This document shows, piece after piece, positions 24,013 to 33,354 of a stretch of 64,000 nt of DNA. The notes beneath the pieces were generated by a model. The model was not told the DNA's origin. It did no database searches and saw only the letters and a list, made by a program, of their open reading frames with translations. This DNA is from an uncultured bacterium (GTDB taxonomy: Bacteria > Cyanobacteriota > Vampirovibrionia > Gastranaerophilales > Gastranaerophilaceae). The translations under genes were made by a program, and so were the position numbers. Location: NCBI GenBank assembly GCA_948684385.1, contig CAPQCU010000002.1:157734-221733 (forward strand). Reading direction: 5' to 3'. Position 1 is the first letter of the stretch; the number at the start of each line of letters is the position of its first letter.

Positions 24013-24934
24013 GTTTAAAATGGTCAATTAGTTTTATTATTGAAATAATTTCTTCATACATCGTAAAAAACTGTTTTGCATCATTGACAGGCTTAACAAG
24101 AGAGCACAATGAAAATAAATCTTTGTTAGTTTTAAGCCCAATCAGCAAGTATTTACCGTAAAAAGCACATTGCACACCGGATGCAGCAAACGCAACACGC
24201 ATGTTTTTTAGACGTTCCATAAATGATGGAGTAATCAAATATCTTGCTTCAACTTCATCATCAGTAAAAACATCAAACTGTTTTTCGAACTCAACATCTT
24301 CTAATGTAGTATGACGCAATTTTGAATCAGGAGAAGCGTGTCCAATAGCGTCTGGAAGAATAACTGTATTTCCATTAAAGCGTTTATTCATATCTAACTT
24401 GATTATCACACCTTTAAATATGGTCTCTTGATTTTTACCCTGTTGCTTGGTAAACTTTGATTCAATCATTTCAAAAGCTACATCGCAATACGTACCGGAG
24501 AAAATATCATCATACTCTTCAAAAGTATATTTTTTTATTAAATTAGAATCAAGAAAAATATTTTTATTACCCTTATATAGACTTGACTCCCAAGTCAAAT
24601 CTCCAAAGCACTTACATACAATTGGCATAATCTCACGTTTCACACTTCGCTCAAAACGTTTCTTAATTAAAGTCCACAACATACCACCAAGTACAAACAT
24701 AGCTATCCCTAGTTGTAAACATATATCAGCCTCTTTGTTTTTAGTTGTTATCATAAAAACAAAAGATGCTGATAGAATAAACAAACCAATAATTACACAT
24801 ATAATAAGGGTCGCCATTGCTAAAAAAAGCTTCTTTTTTCTAGTATCTTCATAATTTTGTAATTGCAAAGATATATCATTAAAAAAAAGGTCTTGAAATT
24901 CTTTACGCATTTGCGGATATGATTTTTCTTCCAC
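23990..24934 (-). CDS. DUF3137-family membrane protein
   Basis: 314 residues. Two transmembrane helices near the N-terminus (LFLAMATLIICVIIGLFIL ~33-51 and LGIAMFVLGGMLWTLI ~72-87), then a soluble domain with FSGTYCDVAFEMIESKF and FKGVIIKLDMNK, and the family end MERLKNMRVAF...IKLIDHFKLDRKIGL. The GTG start at 24934 is chosen for GGAGG 5 nt upstream. A paralogue lies at 53870-55003 and a remnant at 52968-53093. It lies downstream of lemA with a terminator between; LemA and DUF3137 genes are frequent neighbours in bacteria. The function is unknown. Confidence 0.8.
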   Translation of the reverse strand: MEEKSYPQMRKEFQDLFFNDISLQLQNYEDTRKKKLFLAMATLIICVIIGLFILSASFVFMITTKNKEADICLQLGIAMFVLGGMLWTLIKKRFERSVKREIMPIVCKCFGDLTWESSLYKGNKNIFLDSNLIKKYTFEEYDDIFSGTYCDVAFEMIESKFTKQQGKNQETIFKGVIIKLDMNKRFNGNTVILPDAIGHASPDSKLRHTTLEDVEFEKQFDVFTDDEVEARYLITPSFMERLKNMRVAFAASGVQCAFYGKYLLIGLKTNKDLFSLCSLVKPVNDAKQFFTMYEEIISIIKLIDHFKLDRKIGL

Positions 24935-24949
24935 ATTAACCTCCAAAAT

Positions 24950-24980
24950 AAATGCGGCGTAGCTTTGCTACGCCGCATTT
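24950..24980 (-). terminator. Terminator after lemA
   Basis: AAATGCGGCGTAGC/GCTACGCCGCATTT, 14-bp arms with a 3-nt loop, 9 bp past the lemA stop. Confidence 0.8.
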
Positions 24981-24988
24981 ATACAAAA

Positions 24989-25582
24989 CTATTTCAAAAA
25001 GTCCGCAGCATTTACAGATTTACGTTCTCTTTCATCCGCTTTAAAGAAATCAACAGGCTTGATGTTCATCATTCTTGCAAAGAAAGAAGAAGGGAAAATT
25101 TCAACGGCATTTTTAAGCTCGTTAGCAGCTGAGTTATAAAAACGTCTTGCAGCTGAAATATGTTCTTCTACTTCGTTATATGTTTGCATAGCTGTAATCA
25201 TTGGCTGGTCAGCTTTAAGCTGAGGATAATTTTCAACTGCAACCATAATTTGTCCCATTTTTTGAGCAAGCTGGCTGTCTAAAGCAATTTTTCTATCGAT
25301 ATTTTCAAAGCCGGAAGCAATACTCATCACCTCTGTTCTAAGCTTTGTAACTTCTTCCATCAATCCGCGCTCGTGATCCATATACTTTTGAGCAATTGTC
25401 AAAATATTCGGAATTAAATCATATCTTTTCTTTAGCTGAACATCAATTGCAGAAAAAGCTTCCTGAGCTTTGTTTCTTTTTCTAATCAAACCGGCATAAA
25501 TACCGTAAACCCACATTACAAGCACCAAAATATTCTTAATGTACTTTTCAAGTATACTATAATTTACATCAAAATATATCAA
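24989..25582 (-). CDS. lemA: LemA-family protein
   Basis: LemA proteins are membrane-anchored helical-bundle proteins of unclear role in envelope stress. A single N-terminal helix (ILVLVMWVYGIYAGL), then the hallmark LIRKRNKAQEAFSAIDVQLK, KRYDLIPNILTIAQKYMDHE, a long helical body, and FPSSFFARMMNIKPVDFFKA. The written start is a TTG at 25582, but promoter-like TTGATA-17-TAGTAT lies inside the first 12 codons, so translation may start nearer the membrane helix. It is 19 bp from the preceding small secreted-protein gene. Confidence 0.88.
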   Translation of the reverse strand: MIYFDVNYSILEKYIKNILVLVMWVYGIYAGLIRKRNKAQEAFSAIDVQLKKRYDLIPNILTIAQKYMDHERGLMEEVTKLRTEVMSIASGFENIDRKIALDSQLAQKMGQIMVAVENYPQLKADQPMITAMQTYNEVEEHISAARRFYNSAANELKNAVEIFPSSFFARMMNIKPVDFFKADERERKSVNAADFLK

Positions 25583-25601
25583 CTAATCAGAGTATACAAG
25601 C

Positions 25602-26000
25602 CTAATAGCGTATTATACAATACTCGTTTCCTGTATCATAAAGGTATCTGTACTCTTCATCTTTTATTTCGATAAACTGTCCTTTGCTATACCTGTCACT
25701 ACGTTCAATTGCCCTGTGTTTTTGGATTTCTGCAAATCTCTGATATACACCTTCGGGGAAATTGCATTCAGCAATCGTCCATTTTAATGCGCAGGCTTTA
25801 TTACGCTTACCGTAAATCTCATAAATCCCTGAAGGTTCTGCGTGATATTTATATTTTGTACAAGTACCTAGTTTATCCAAAAAGTTTAGCTGCTCATCCA
25901 AACTTTTATCAGTAGTCAGGAAAACATCCCAAACCCCGACAGCAAATACCGGTAAACATATTATCAAAAAAATACTTATTACTTTAATATACATTTCCAT
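25602..26000 (-). CDS. Small exported protein of unknown function
   Basis: 132 residues from the Met at 26000. Hydrophobic signal or anchor VISIFLIICLPVFAVGVWDV, then a cysteine-containing mature part (LGTCTKYKYHAEPSGIYEIY, ACALKWTIAECNFPEG) that could form disulphides. The start overlaps the end of the lytic transglycosylase gene by 17 nt, so they are co-translated. Longer in-frame starts exist but lie deeper in that gene. No family recognised. Confidence 0.6.
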   Translation of the reverse strand: MEMYIKVISIFLIICLPVFAVGVWDVFLTTDKSLDEQLNFLDKLGTCTKYKYHAEPSGIYEIYGKRNKACALKWTIAECNFPEGVYQRFAEIQKHRAIERSDRYSKGQFIEIKDEEYRYLYDTGNEYCIIRY

Positions 26001-27945
26001 ACACCCAGTAAGTTCTGAGCACTTTCTTAACATAGTTTTTTGTCTCAGGATAAGGAATTTGCTCAACAAACTCGTCTGTATCATTATAAATCAAATTCGA
26101 GAACCATTTAGTAACCGAGCCAATTCCGCCGTTATAAGCAGAAATCGCATACAAATCTTTGTTCCCGAGAACTTTCTTTAATCCGCTATAATAGCAGCTT
26201 CCTGCCGTAATATTAGAAACTTCAGCATTCAAATCAGCCGGAAGATTATGTTTCTTCACAACTTCATTATAAGTAGCAGGCATAAGCTGCATCAATCCGC
26301 CTGCTCCGACAGAACTTTTTGCCATCGGGTTAAAATGGCTTTCTTCTTTAAGAATAGCTTCAAGAATAATCGGATTATTTGAACCTTTAACTTTGTCAAC
26401 AATATCATAATAATGAGTCGGATACACAAGCCTCCATCTCAAATCTTCAAAAGAAGGTTTTGTCTGAAGCTCTTCCATCGCATTTCTTGCAAGAACAGCA
26501 GAAATTGTGTAATTCTTTTTCTGATAAGCTATCCAGCTCTGGATAAATTTATCATGTTTACACAGCTCTTCAACAAGGTCGTAATCTTTCAAGTACGCAA
26601 GCTTCACTACAAGATTATTATCAAGTGATTTTTTGTAAGGAAAAACAACCGGTTTATCATTAATTTCGCCAAACGGCAAAAATCCGTCTTCTTTGTATAA
26701 ATTATAATTTGCTCTAAACGCATAATAAGAGTCAGGATATTTTGCAATAACCTGTTTATAATAATTATTAGCGTTTTCGTAATGTTTAAGTTTAAACGCG
26801 ATTTTACCCATATAATAAGTAACCGCAGGGCTTGAGTTTACACCAGGAAATTTTTTGAGATGCAAAAATCCAAGCCTTTGAGCATCAAGGTATTTTTTCT
26901 GCAAATATTTAGAAATGAAAATATTATAAAGAGAATCTGCAGAAAACTGACCGCTTGGATATTTTTCATACAAAGTTCTGTAGCAAGCTTCTTTTAAGTT
27001 AGAAGCAATAACTTCATTACAGTTTAAATAAGCTGCGTAATCCGCTCCTGTTGAGCTAAGTCCGAGCGAGTTAAGTTTTACTATTCCTTCTTTTCTTGAA
27101 GGTGCAGCTTGAATATAGTTATCAATAACTTCATATACATCTTTTGTTGAAGCTGCTGCAGCGTGTTTTTTCAAGCCAAGTTCTGTGTAATAATTACCTT
27201 TCTCTTTATCACCAAGCTTAAAAGAATTTAGCGCGAAATCCGTCCAGCTTTCAGCAAGCGTAGTTTTATTCAAAACATCTTTTGCTTTCAAATACTCACC
27301 GTTTGCATAATAAGATTTTGCAATCAATAAATTGTCATAGTTATTAAGCTTCACTCCAAGTTTTTTGATTTCATTTATTGAATTCAAAGAAAATCTTCCG
27401 CCGGGAGCATCTTCAAGGTAATTTTTAAAATAAATAAAAGCCTTATTCTTAGATTTAGCAGCTAATCTTTTATATTTAGGCGGGTTTGCAACCTCAATAA
27501 GTCCGAGATAATAGTTTGAAGCAACCGCATAATCACTTGTCGGGTACATTTTTATAATTTTTTTGAAATGTTTTTTTGCATTCTTATCTTCAAGCTCATA
27601 CATCAAAACCGCCATATTATACCGGCTAATCGGAGCAATTGAAGACTTTGAGCGGGAATGTACAATTCGATTGTATTTTTTAACGGCGAGCTCTTTTTTA
27701 TCCATATTAGTAGCACATCTCGCCTGTCTGAAAAGCGCCGGAGGCTTTAAAGTTGAGCCGGAAGGAACTTTAGCAAAAACTTCATAAGCTTTTTCGTAAT
27801 CGCTGTCTTTGTAAGCTTCAAGCGCCACAGAATAATTATTTATTCCTCTTGATTCTGCAGTTGCGTGGTTATAGAAAAAATACCCCGCAGTAAAAATTGC
27901 CAGAAAGATTACCAAATAAATATCATATTTCCTTCTTCTTCTCAT
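25984..27945 (-). CDS. Lytic murein transglycosylase with TPR-like solenoid (Slt70 type)
   Basis: Cleaves peptidoglycan glycan strands to 1,6-anhydro ends in the periplasm. 653 residues: N-terminal membrane anchor (IYLVIFLAIFTAGYFFYN), a long helical-repeat region (~35-500, with SDYEKAYEVFAKVP and YADAY-like TPR units), and a C-terminal SLT domain: ILKEESHFNPMAKSSVGA with the catalytic Glu, GLMQLMPATYNEV, then AISAYNGGIGSVTKW and a final YVKKVLRTYWVYGN. It overlaps the small exported protein downstream. The start follows GGGATAAATTTGA, a weak ribosome site. Confidence 0.93.
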   Translation of the reverse strand: MRRRRKYDIYLVIFLAIFTAGYFFYNHATAESRGINNYSVALEAYKDSDYEKAYEVFAKVPSGSTLKPPALFRQARCATNMDKKELAVKKYNRIVHSRSKSSIAPISRYNMAVLMYELEDKNAKKHFKKIIKMYPTSDYAVASNYYLGLIEVANPPKYKRLAAKSKNKAFIYFKNYLEDAPGGRFSLNSINEIKKLGVKLNNYDNLLIAKSYYANGEYLKAKDVLNKTTLAESWTDFALNSFKLGDKEKGNYYTELGLKKHAAAASTKDVYEVIDNYIQAAPSRKEGIVKLNSLGLSSTGADYAAYLNCNEVIASNLKEACYRTLYEKYPSGQFSADSLYNIFISKYLQKKYLDAQRLGFLHLKKFPGVNSSPAVTYYMGKIAFKLKHYENANNYYKQVIAKYPDSYYAFRANYNLYKEDGFLPFGEINDKPVVFPYKKSLDNNLVVKLAYLKDYDLVEELCKHDKFIQSWIAYQKKNYTISAVLARNAMEELQTKPSFEDLRWRLVYPTHYYDIVDKVKGSNNPIILEAILKEESHFNPMAKSSVGAGGLMQLMPATYNEVVKKHNLPADLNAEVSNITAGSCYYSGLKKVLGNKDLYAISAYNGGIGSVTKWFSNLIYNDTDEFVEQIPYPETKNYVKKVLRTYWVYGNVY

Positions 27946-28077
27946 TCAAATTTATCCCAACTGTTTATTAATCTCTTCATACTCTCCATAGACCAAAGTC
28001 TTTATAATAATACTATTTTAATATAGAAAAATGCAAAAGGAAAATCCTGTAATAAAAAATTACATTTATTCATCAGA

Positions 28078-28106
28078 AAAGCGCATACTCAAAGAGAATG
28101 CGCTTT
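28078..28106 (-). terminator. Terminator after the serpin-like gene
   Basis: AAAGCGCAT/ATGCGCTTT, 9-bp arms with an 11-nt loop, 16 bp past the stop at 28122. T-run present on the minus strand. Confidence 0.7.
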
Positions 28107-28121
28107 ACAAAAAATACTTTT

Positions 28122-29129
28122 CTATTGATACTTGCTTATATCATAAACCCTCAGAGCAAAGTAAGGTTTGTCCTTGCCTTTCTCTTTCAGGAATAAGACA
28201 AATGTGTCGTCAAAATAAAAATATCGAGGCTCTGCAGACGGAAGAAGAGCTGTCATTTTAGCAATTATCGCTGCTTCACTCTTAAGCTTTACTCCTGTAT
28301 TATCCATTTCAAACTTAACAGTCTCCATTGCTTTTTCGATTACAATGTTTGTACCTTTAACTCTATGTCCGCCGATTTCTTCAAACACTTTTTCTTCAAA
28401 GAATTTCAGATTCGGAACTTTTAACAAATCTGCTTCATCAAAACTTCTGTTTCCGCCGAAAGCATTTTTCTTTTTTAACATATCAGCGTAGATATAGTTG
28501 AATGTTTTTGTATTTGCGGTTTTATACAAATAAACTTCGTCTTTACCTTGAGCTTCAAGTCTGACAGCAAAATCTGAAGGATTATTATAAAATAAAACTT
28601 CAACTGTATCATCAAGATCCTTAGGAGAGTTTGGCTGTATTCCAAAATACTCAGCTTCTGTATTTCTAAACTTGGATTTTCCAAGCTTATCGAACGGAGC
28701 TTTGAATTTGAAATCTTTCTTGAGCATCGCATAAACAAAGAATTTATCTTTGCCCGGAGTCAAATCAATCTGATCAAGAATATCACTTGTTTCATTGAAT
28801 TTACGTTTGATTGCCCTTGCAATTGTTTTCTTAGTACTTCTGGTAACATTGCCAAAATACTTGTAATAGCATTTTTCTGACAACTCATCAACAGTAAATG
28901 CTTGTTTATTCAGCTCATTTACACTTACAGGAGTTCCTGTAGGGAACTTAATCTGGTTGAATGCAATTTTATCCATAAAATCGTTCCAAACGATTTGGAA
29001 AGTTCCAACCCAGACTCTGTCCTGAACATTTGTTTTGCTCTGCATTGTAGGCAAAACTTCAATATTTGCGGCAAAAGCCGATCCCGTTAACAACAATGCT
29101 GTTAAAATAGTTAATAATCTTCTCTTCAT
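28122..29129 (-). CDS. Secreted protein, possible serpin-like fold
   Basis: 335 residues with a good signal peptide (LTILTALLLTGSAFA). The C-terminal third recalls serpins: LLKVPNLKFFEEKVFEEIGG, then METVKFEMDNTGVKLKSEAA (where serpins have the hinge before the reactive loop), then YFYFDDTFVLFLKEKGKDKP and FALRVYD. The N-terminal half (VWNDFMDKIAFNQIKFPTG...) is less telling. Serpins inhibit proteases; the typical small-residue hinge is replaced by KLKSEAAIIAK, so inhibition is doubtful. TGATAAAAT ends 9 nt before the ATG and there is no Shine-Dalgarno, so the leader is at most a few nt. Confidence 0.5.
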   Translation of the reverse strand: MKRRLLTILTALLLTGSAFAANIEVLPTMQSKTNVQDRVWVGTFQIVWNDFMDKIAFNQIKFPTGTPVSVNELNKQAFTVDELSEKCYYKYFGNVTRSTKKTIARAIKRKFNETSDILDQIDLTPGKDKFFVYAMLKKDFKFKAPFDKLGKSKFRNTEAEYFGIQPNSPKDLDDTVEVLFYNNPSDFAVRLEAQGKDEVYLYKTANTKTFNYIYADMLKKKNAFGGNRSFDEADLLKVPNLKFFEEKVFEEIGGHRVKGTNIVIEKAMETVKFEMDNTGVKLKSEAAIIAKMTALLPSAEPRYFYFDDTFVLFLKEKGKDKPYFALRVYDISKYQ

Positions 29130-29175
29130 AATAATTAAATTTTATCAAGGATTACCTCAAAAAACAACCCGTTCA

Positions 29176-29184
29176 TGATAGAAT
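29176..29184 (+). promoter_or_regulatory. Extended -10, leaderless geometry
   Basis: TGATAGAAT, then 6 nt to the ATG at 29191. No Shine-Dalgarno. Confidence 0.6.
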
Positions 29185-29190
29185 GTTTCT

Positions 29191-30309
29191 ATGAAAATAG
29201 CCGGATTTAAAATTGAAGAATGGATGAATAAATACGAAGCATCAGCAGCTTATGATTTGACAACAACCTGTATTGCTCCTTTATCAATAAACGAACTTCC
29301 GTTTTCTGATGAGATTTTCAACCTAAAACTAGGTTACGGAGATATTACAGGCTCCGAAAGATTAAAATCCGCAATCGGGAATTTGTACGAAAAACAACAT
29401 CACATCACAGTAACCCACGGTGCAATCGGAGCAAATCAGCTTGTATTCTTATCACTCCTTGAAGCGGGAGACGAAGTTGTATCAATCGTCCCTACTTATC
29501 AGCAGCATTATTCCATACCGGAATCTCTCGGATGTAATGTAAAACTTTATTTTCTAAAAGAAGAAAACCACTGGCTTCCAGATTTGGAAGAACTTGATAA
29601 AATGCTAAGCCCAAAAACAAAACTACTTTGTTTAAATAACCCTAACAATCCGACCGGAGCTGTAATTCCGGACTGGATGCTTGAAGAAATCGTTAAAATT
29701 GCAGAGAGAAAAAATATTTGGATACTTTCTGACGAAGTTTACAGAGGACTTAATTTAATCGGGAAACCTTATTCTAAATCAATTGCAGATATTTATGAAA
29801 AAGGAATTTCGGTCGGAAGTATGTCAAAAACTTACTCTCTTCCGGGTCTGCGCGTTGGCTGGATAGCAGGAAGAGCAGACATAATAAACGAAATCAACCA
29901 CCAAAGACAGTACAATACAATAAGCATTAGCGCTCTTGATGATTATTTTGCAGCAGTTGCGCTTGAAAACAAAGAATTTATAAGTGAGCGTAATTTTAAA
30001 ATAATGACAAACGGCTTATCAGTATTAAATAGTTGGCTCAATAAAACCCCCAAAGTAAGATGTATTCTTCCTAAAGGCGGAACAACTGTACTTTTAAACT
30101 ACAACAGGGATATTCCGTCGCGTGAACTTTGTAAAAACCTTCAAAAATCTACAGGCGTTGCGCTGCTTCCGGGTGAAACCTTAGAGATGGAAGGTTATGT
30201 GAGATTGGGTTATTGCGCAGAAAATCTAGAAAAAGCGCTTGAGATTTTCAGTGACTGGCTACTTTCTAATCGTACTTCTCTCCAGTGCGCGCACAAATTT
30301 CGTAGGTAA
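29191..30309 (+). CDS. PLP-dependent aminotransferase, class I/II
   Basis: 372 residues, fold-type I. Visible: LGYGDITGSERLKSAI (N-terminal substrate region), THGAIGANQLVFLSLLEAGD (PLP phosphate region), LNNPNNPTGAVI (~150), LSDEVYRGL (~180, Asp to the pyridine N), and SMSKTYSLPGLRVGW, with the Schiff-base lysine in SKTYSLPG. The Arg near the C-terminus (VRLGYC) binds the substrate carboxylate. The substrate cannot be named; related proteins include aspartate- and capreomycidine-synthase-like enzymes. It overlaps the convergent YqeG-family gene by 51 bp. Confidence 0.88.
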   Translation: MKIAGFKIEEWMNKYEASAAYDLTTTCIAPLSINELPFSDEIFNLKLGYGDITGSERLKSAIGNLYEKQHHITVTHGAIGANQLVFLSLLEAGDEVVSIVPTYQQHYSIPESLGCNVKLYFLKEENHWLPDLEELDKMLSPKTKLLCLNNPNNPTGAVIPDWMLEEIVKIAERKNIWILSDEVYRGLNLIGKPYSKSIADIYEKGISVGSMSKTYSLPGLRVGWIAGRADIINEINHQRQYNTISISALDDYFAAVALENKEFISERNFKIMTNGLSVLNSWLNKTPKVRCILPKGGTTVLLNYNRDIPSRELCKNLQKSTGVALLPGETLEMEGYVRLGYCAENLEKALEIFSDWLLSNRTSLQCAHKFRR

Positions 30310-30735
30310 ATTTTCAGACGGATTAATCGACCCTACAAGAATAGTTTTGCAGCCTAAAAGTTTTCCCGCAAGAATATCTGTAAGAGGTCTGTCTCCAATC
30401 ATAACTGAATTTTGAGGTTCAATTCCGACTGATTCAAGATAAGAGCGCATAACTTTCGGATTAGGTTTATCAGCTCTTCCAATTACTCTGCAAGGCGCAA
30501 GCTTCGAAGCATTTTCAATATATTCTTCACTCTTATTATTCGAAATAATTGCAACTTCAAAATCTTTAATAAAAGTATTAAACCACTCGACAGTCTCAGG
30601 CAAAAAAGTTGAGGATTTTGACACCATAATCGTGCTGTCTAAATCAAACATCAAGCACTTAACGCCCTGTTCTTTAAGTTTAACAAAGTCAATTTCATAA
30701 ACATTTTTTAAATTATAATCAGGCTTTAATAGCAT
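30259..30735 (-). CDS. YqeG-family HAD-IIIA phosphatase
   Basis: 158 residues with HAD motifs: motif I FDLDSTI (Asp nucleophile and Asp+2), motif II AIISNNK, motif III Lys in KPNPKVM, and the final MIGDRPLTDI. Members include mitochondrial PTPMT-like/Gep4 PGP phosphatases and YqeG. In bacteria the role is unclear; phosphatidylglycerophosphate phosphatase is the best family guess. GGAG lies ~8 nt before the ATG. It sits downstream of the U32 peptidase gene (3 bp gap) and has a 51-bp antisense overlap with the aminotransferase. Confidence 0.9.
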   Translation of the reverse strand: MLLKPDYNLKNVYEIDFVKLKEQGVKCLMFDLDSTIMVSKSSTFLPETVEWFNTFIKDFEVAIISNNKSEEYIENASKLAPCRVIGRADKPNPKVMRSYLESVGIEPQNSVMIGDRPLTDILAGKLLGCKTILVGSINPSENLPTKFVRALERSTIRK

Positions 30736-30738
30736 TTT

Positions 30739-32007
30739 TTAATCTCCACAAGAACAAGTTTGCTTTTCACTTACATCACCCTTGATGCCAACAGTTCTTG
30801 CCATTGCGTATTCATACTCAACCGGAGCTTTAGCAAATTTTACAAACAAATCGTCATTTGTATTTGCAAGCTCAATCTCTTCGCCTTTCAAAGTCTTTAT
30901 CTCAGTCACCTGAGTAATAAACTTTTCAGAAGGTGAAATAATTTCGATATCTTCATTTTTATAGAATTTGTTTTTAATCTTTATTCTATACCAGTCGTCT
31001 TCTTTACCACATAATTCACAAAGGAAATCGGCACCGGCTAAACCTTTTGAAATATCGTAACTGTAACCGTCTTTCGGATAACCTTCTCCAAGATAAAAAC
31101 CGGTTGTGTAACCGCGGTTTCCGACTTTCAAAAGCTCGTTAAAGTATTCGGACATATCAGCATCCGGATTTTCCATAACCGCGTCAATCGCTTCTCTATA
31201 CGCTTTTGCAACAGCTGAAACATAGTAAAGGCTTTTTGTTCTGCCTTCAACCTTAAAAGAGTCAATTCCTGCTTCAATCATATCTTTCAGGTGCTTAACA
31301 AGACACAAATCTTTAGTTGAAAGAATGTGAGTACCTTTATCATCCTGAACAATTTCCTGATACTGCCCCGGTCTTGTTTCTTCCAGAAGTTTATAACTCC
31401 ACCTGCAAGGCTGTGAACAGTTTCCGGAGTTAGCTTTTCTTTCTCCGTTTGTCATATAATCGCTCAAAAGACATCTTCCGGAGAATGAAACACATTGAGC
31501 CCCGTGGATAAAGCATTCAAGCTCCATATCAGGAACTTTTTGTTTAATCTCTGCAACATCTTTAATCGGAAGCTCACGGGCAAGAATAGCACGCGTTGCG
31601 CCCATATCCTGCCAGAAGCGAACAGCTTCATAGTTCAAAATATTCGCCTGAGTAGAAACATGAATATCAGTTTTTGGCATATACTTTTGAGCAAGTCTCA
31701 TAATCCCCGGGTCGCTGATAATAAGCGCATCCGGATTAGAGTCTACAATTTTATCCATCACTGATTCAAGTAATTTTATATCGCTGTTAAAACCAAAGAT
31801 ATTCAGCGTCAAATAAGCTTTTGCACCCATTTCTCTTGCAGTATCAATAGCATACTTAAGATTATCAAGCGTAATCAACTCGCCTTTTCTCATAGCACGG
31901 AGGCTAAAGTCAACAACACCGAGATATACAGCGTCTGCGCCATACTTTACTGCATATTTAAGTTTTTCCACATTGCCGGCAGGCATTAAAAGTTCAGGTT
32001 TAATCAT
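30739..32007 (-). CDS. U32-family peptidase / tRNA-hydroxylation-type protein (TrhP-like)
   Basis: 422 residues. U32 proteins include TrhP/YegQ, needed for 5-hydroxyuridine in tRNA, and collagenase-like members. The N-terminal barrel starts LLMPAGNVEKLKYAVKYGAD, and the signature ECFIHGAQCVSFSGRCLLS is followed by the iron-sulphur-type cysteines in NSGNCSQPCRW. The end carries CSCGD. There is no Shine-Dalgarno; a promoter TTGAGG-17-TAAAAT ends 6 nt before the ATG, inside the 3' end of the DUF4127 gene. It is upstream of the YqeG gene with a 3-bp gap. Confidence 0.9.
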   Translation of the reverse strand: MIKPELLMPAGNVEKLKYAVKYGADAVYLGVVDFSLRAMRKGELITLDNLKYAIDTAREMGAKAYLTLNIFGFNSDIKLLESVMDKIVDSNPDALIISDPGIMRLAQKYMPKTDIHVSTQANILNYEAVRFWQDMGATRAILARELPIKDVAEIKQKVPDMELECFIHGAQCVSFSGRCLLSDYMTNGERKANSGNCSQPCRWSYKLLEETRPGQYQEIVQDDKGTHILSTKDLCLVKHLKDMIEAGIDSFKVEGRTKSLYYVSAVAKAYREAIDAVMENPDADMSEYFNELLKVGNRGYTTGFYLGEGYPKDGYSYDISKGLAGADFLCELCGKEDDWYRIKIKNKFYKNEDIEIISPSEKFITQVTEIKTLKGEEIELANTNDDLFVKFAKAPVEYEYAMARTVGIKGDVSEKQTCSCGD

Positions 32008-32013
32008 ACAAAA

Positions 32014-32042
32014 ATTTTATCACAAAGAAACTTCAACCTCAA
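32014..32042 (-). promoter_or_regulatory. Internal promoter, leaderless geometry
   Basis: TTGAGG, 17 nt, TGA-extended TAAAAT, 6 nt, then the ATG at 32007. It overlaps the stop of the upstream gene. Confidence 0.7.
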
Positions 32043-33333
32043 AGCTTCTTTTCCACGGGTAACTGTAAGTTATTGAGCTAGTCAATTCATACCCGAGAGC
32101 TTTCGAAAGTTTTTCTTCATAAGGTCTCATTAAATCCGCAATATCCGGAGTTTTCCCGTTAACACGGACATTTGCCTGATAAGCCCAATCGTCTAAAAAT
32201 CTTATCATCTGCAGCCGTTTAAAAGCGTCTTCATTATATTGTCCTGCATTCCAGCGCACTTTTACCCCTGCAAGCAGACTGCCTAAAGTGTTTGCTGAAG
32301 TATTCCAGCCCGAATACCCGTAAAAATTCTTTAAATCAATCTGCGGCAAAAGCACATTTACAAAATCATTGTCTGCTCCGTTTGCGTACCTTACATCCGC
32401 AACCGCATAAGGTTTATCCGGCACGGTAAAAGTTTTATTAAACGGCTGTGTCTCCCAGCCCATAACGTGTTCGCCCTGCTTTTCAACAAAATTATTCACG
32501 ACAAGAACCAAATCCGCTTCCGCTTCATCCTCAACAATCGTAAATCCGCCAAGTTCTAACTGCCCCAAAACAGACTGCTCAATAGAAACATCTTCGTAAT
32601 TTGAAACGCTGTGTTTAAATTCAGGTTCTGTATATTGAACAAATACTTTAATTTCTTTTTCGATTGCACGTGCAAGCAAAGTTAAAGGAATTTCATCTGC
32701 TCCTGTTTTAGTAGTTGCACCTTGGGCTTCAAGCCTTTTAGCTTCTTCAACATTAATTCCCTGAGGAGCGCAGTCGTCTTTTGAAAAAATCAAAGTATCA
32801 AATACACCTTCTTTTTGCCAGCCGAGATAAGTTTCATTAATTTCGTAATTTCTAAGTCTTGTTCTCAAATAGTCAGCAAGGATTTCCGGCGGAATGCCGT
32901 CATTATTTTTCATACCGGAATAAGAATATTCAAAAATCTTCTCTCCGTAGTCTTTCCAGTAATATTTTTCTTCTTCATTATAATTATTATTAGAAATCCG
33001 CATTATGCTTGAAAACGCGTAATTTTTTTTATTTCTAAGAAAAACTTTTAATCTGCCAATACGGGTTTTAATTATATTAACTTCATCATTTGAGCGCCTT
33101 GAAGGAATTAAACCTCCATACGCAACCGTATCAAGAGCAATAACGACTGCTTCGCACTTCGGGTGTTTTTCGACCCAGCGTATCATTTCATTCATATCGG
33201 CGTTTTTCTTTAAATCGCCTAAGAATTCGCGCTGAGGAATAAAAAGTTCAATATCTTCATCAATAGCAGCTATGTCTTTTGCAAGATTGTAACAAACCGG
33301 TCGATTGTCTATCGGTATAAAACAGATTTTCAT
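32020..33333 (-). CDS. DUF4127-family protein
   Basis: 437 residues. The start MKICFIPIDNRPVCYNLAKD, the PQREFLGDLKKNADM segment, VVIALDTVAYGGLIPSRRS, DCAPQGIN and the end YGYSGWNTSANTLGSLLA are typical of DUF4127 proteins, a family of unknown but possibly hydrolytic function. There is no signal peptide. Extended -10 TGCTATAAT ends 6 nt before the ATG and there is no Shine-Dalgarno, so the mRNA should begin at the ATG. The U32 gene follows after 12 bp. Confidence 0.88.
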   Translation of the reverse strand: MKICFIPIDNRPVCYNLAKDIAAIDEDIELFIPQREFLGDLKKNADMNEMIRWVEKHPKCEAVVIALDTVAYGGLIPSRRSNDEVNIIKTRIGRLKVFLRNKKNYAFSSIMRISNNNYNEEEKYYWKDYGEKIFEYSYSGMKNNDGIPPEILADYLRTRLRNYEINETYLGWQKEGVFDTLIFSKDDCAPQGINVEEAKRLEAQGATTKTGADEIPLTLLARAIEKEIKVFVQYTEPEFKHSVSNYEDVSIEQSVLGQLELGGFTIVEDEAEADLVLVVNNFVEKQGEHVMGWETQPFNKTFTVPDKPYAVADVRYANGADNDFVNVLLPQIDLKNFYGYSGWNTSANTLGSLLAGVKVRWNAGQYNEDAFKRLQMIRFLDDWAYQANVRVNGKTPDIADLMRPYEEKLSKALGYELTSSITYSYPWKRSFEVEVSL

Positions 33334-33339
33334 AGGATT

Positions 33340-33348
33340 ATTATAGCA
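33340..33348 (-). promoter_or_regulatory. Extended -10, leaderless geometry
   Basis: TGCTATAAT on the minus strand, then 6 nt (AATCCT) to the ATG at 33333. Confidence 0.7.
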
Positions 33349-33354
33349 TTATCA

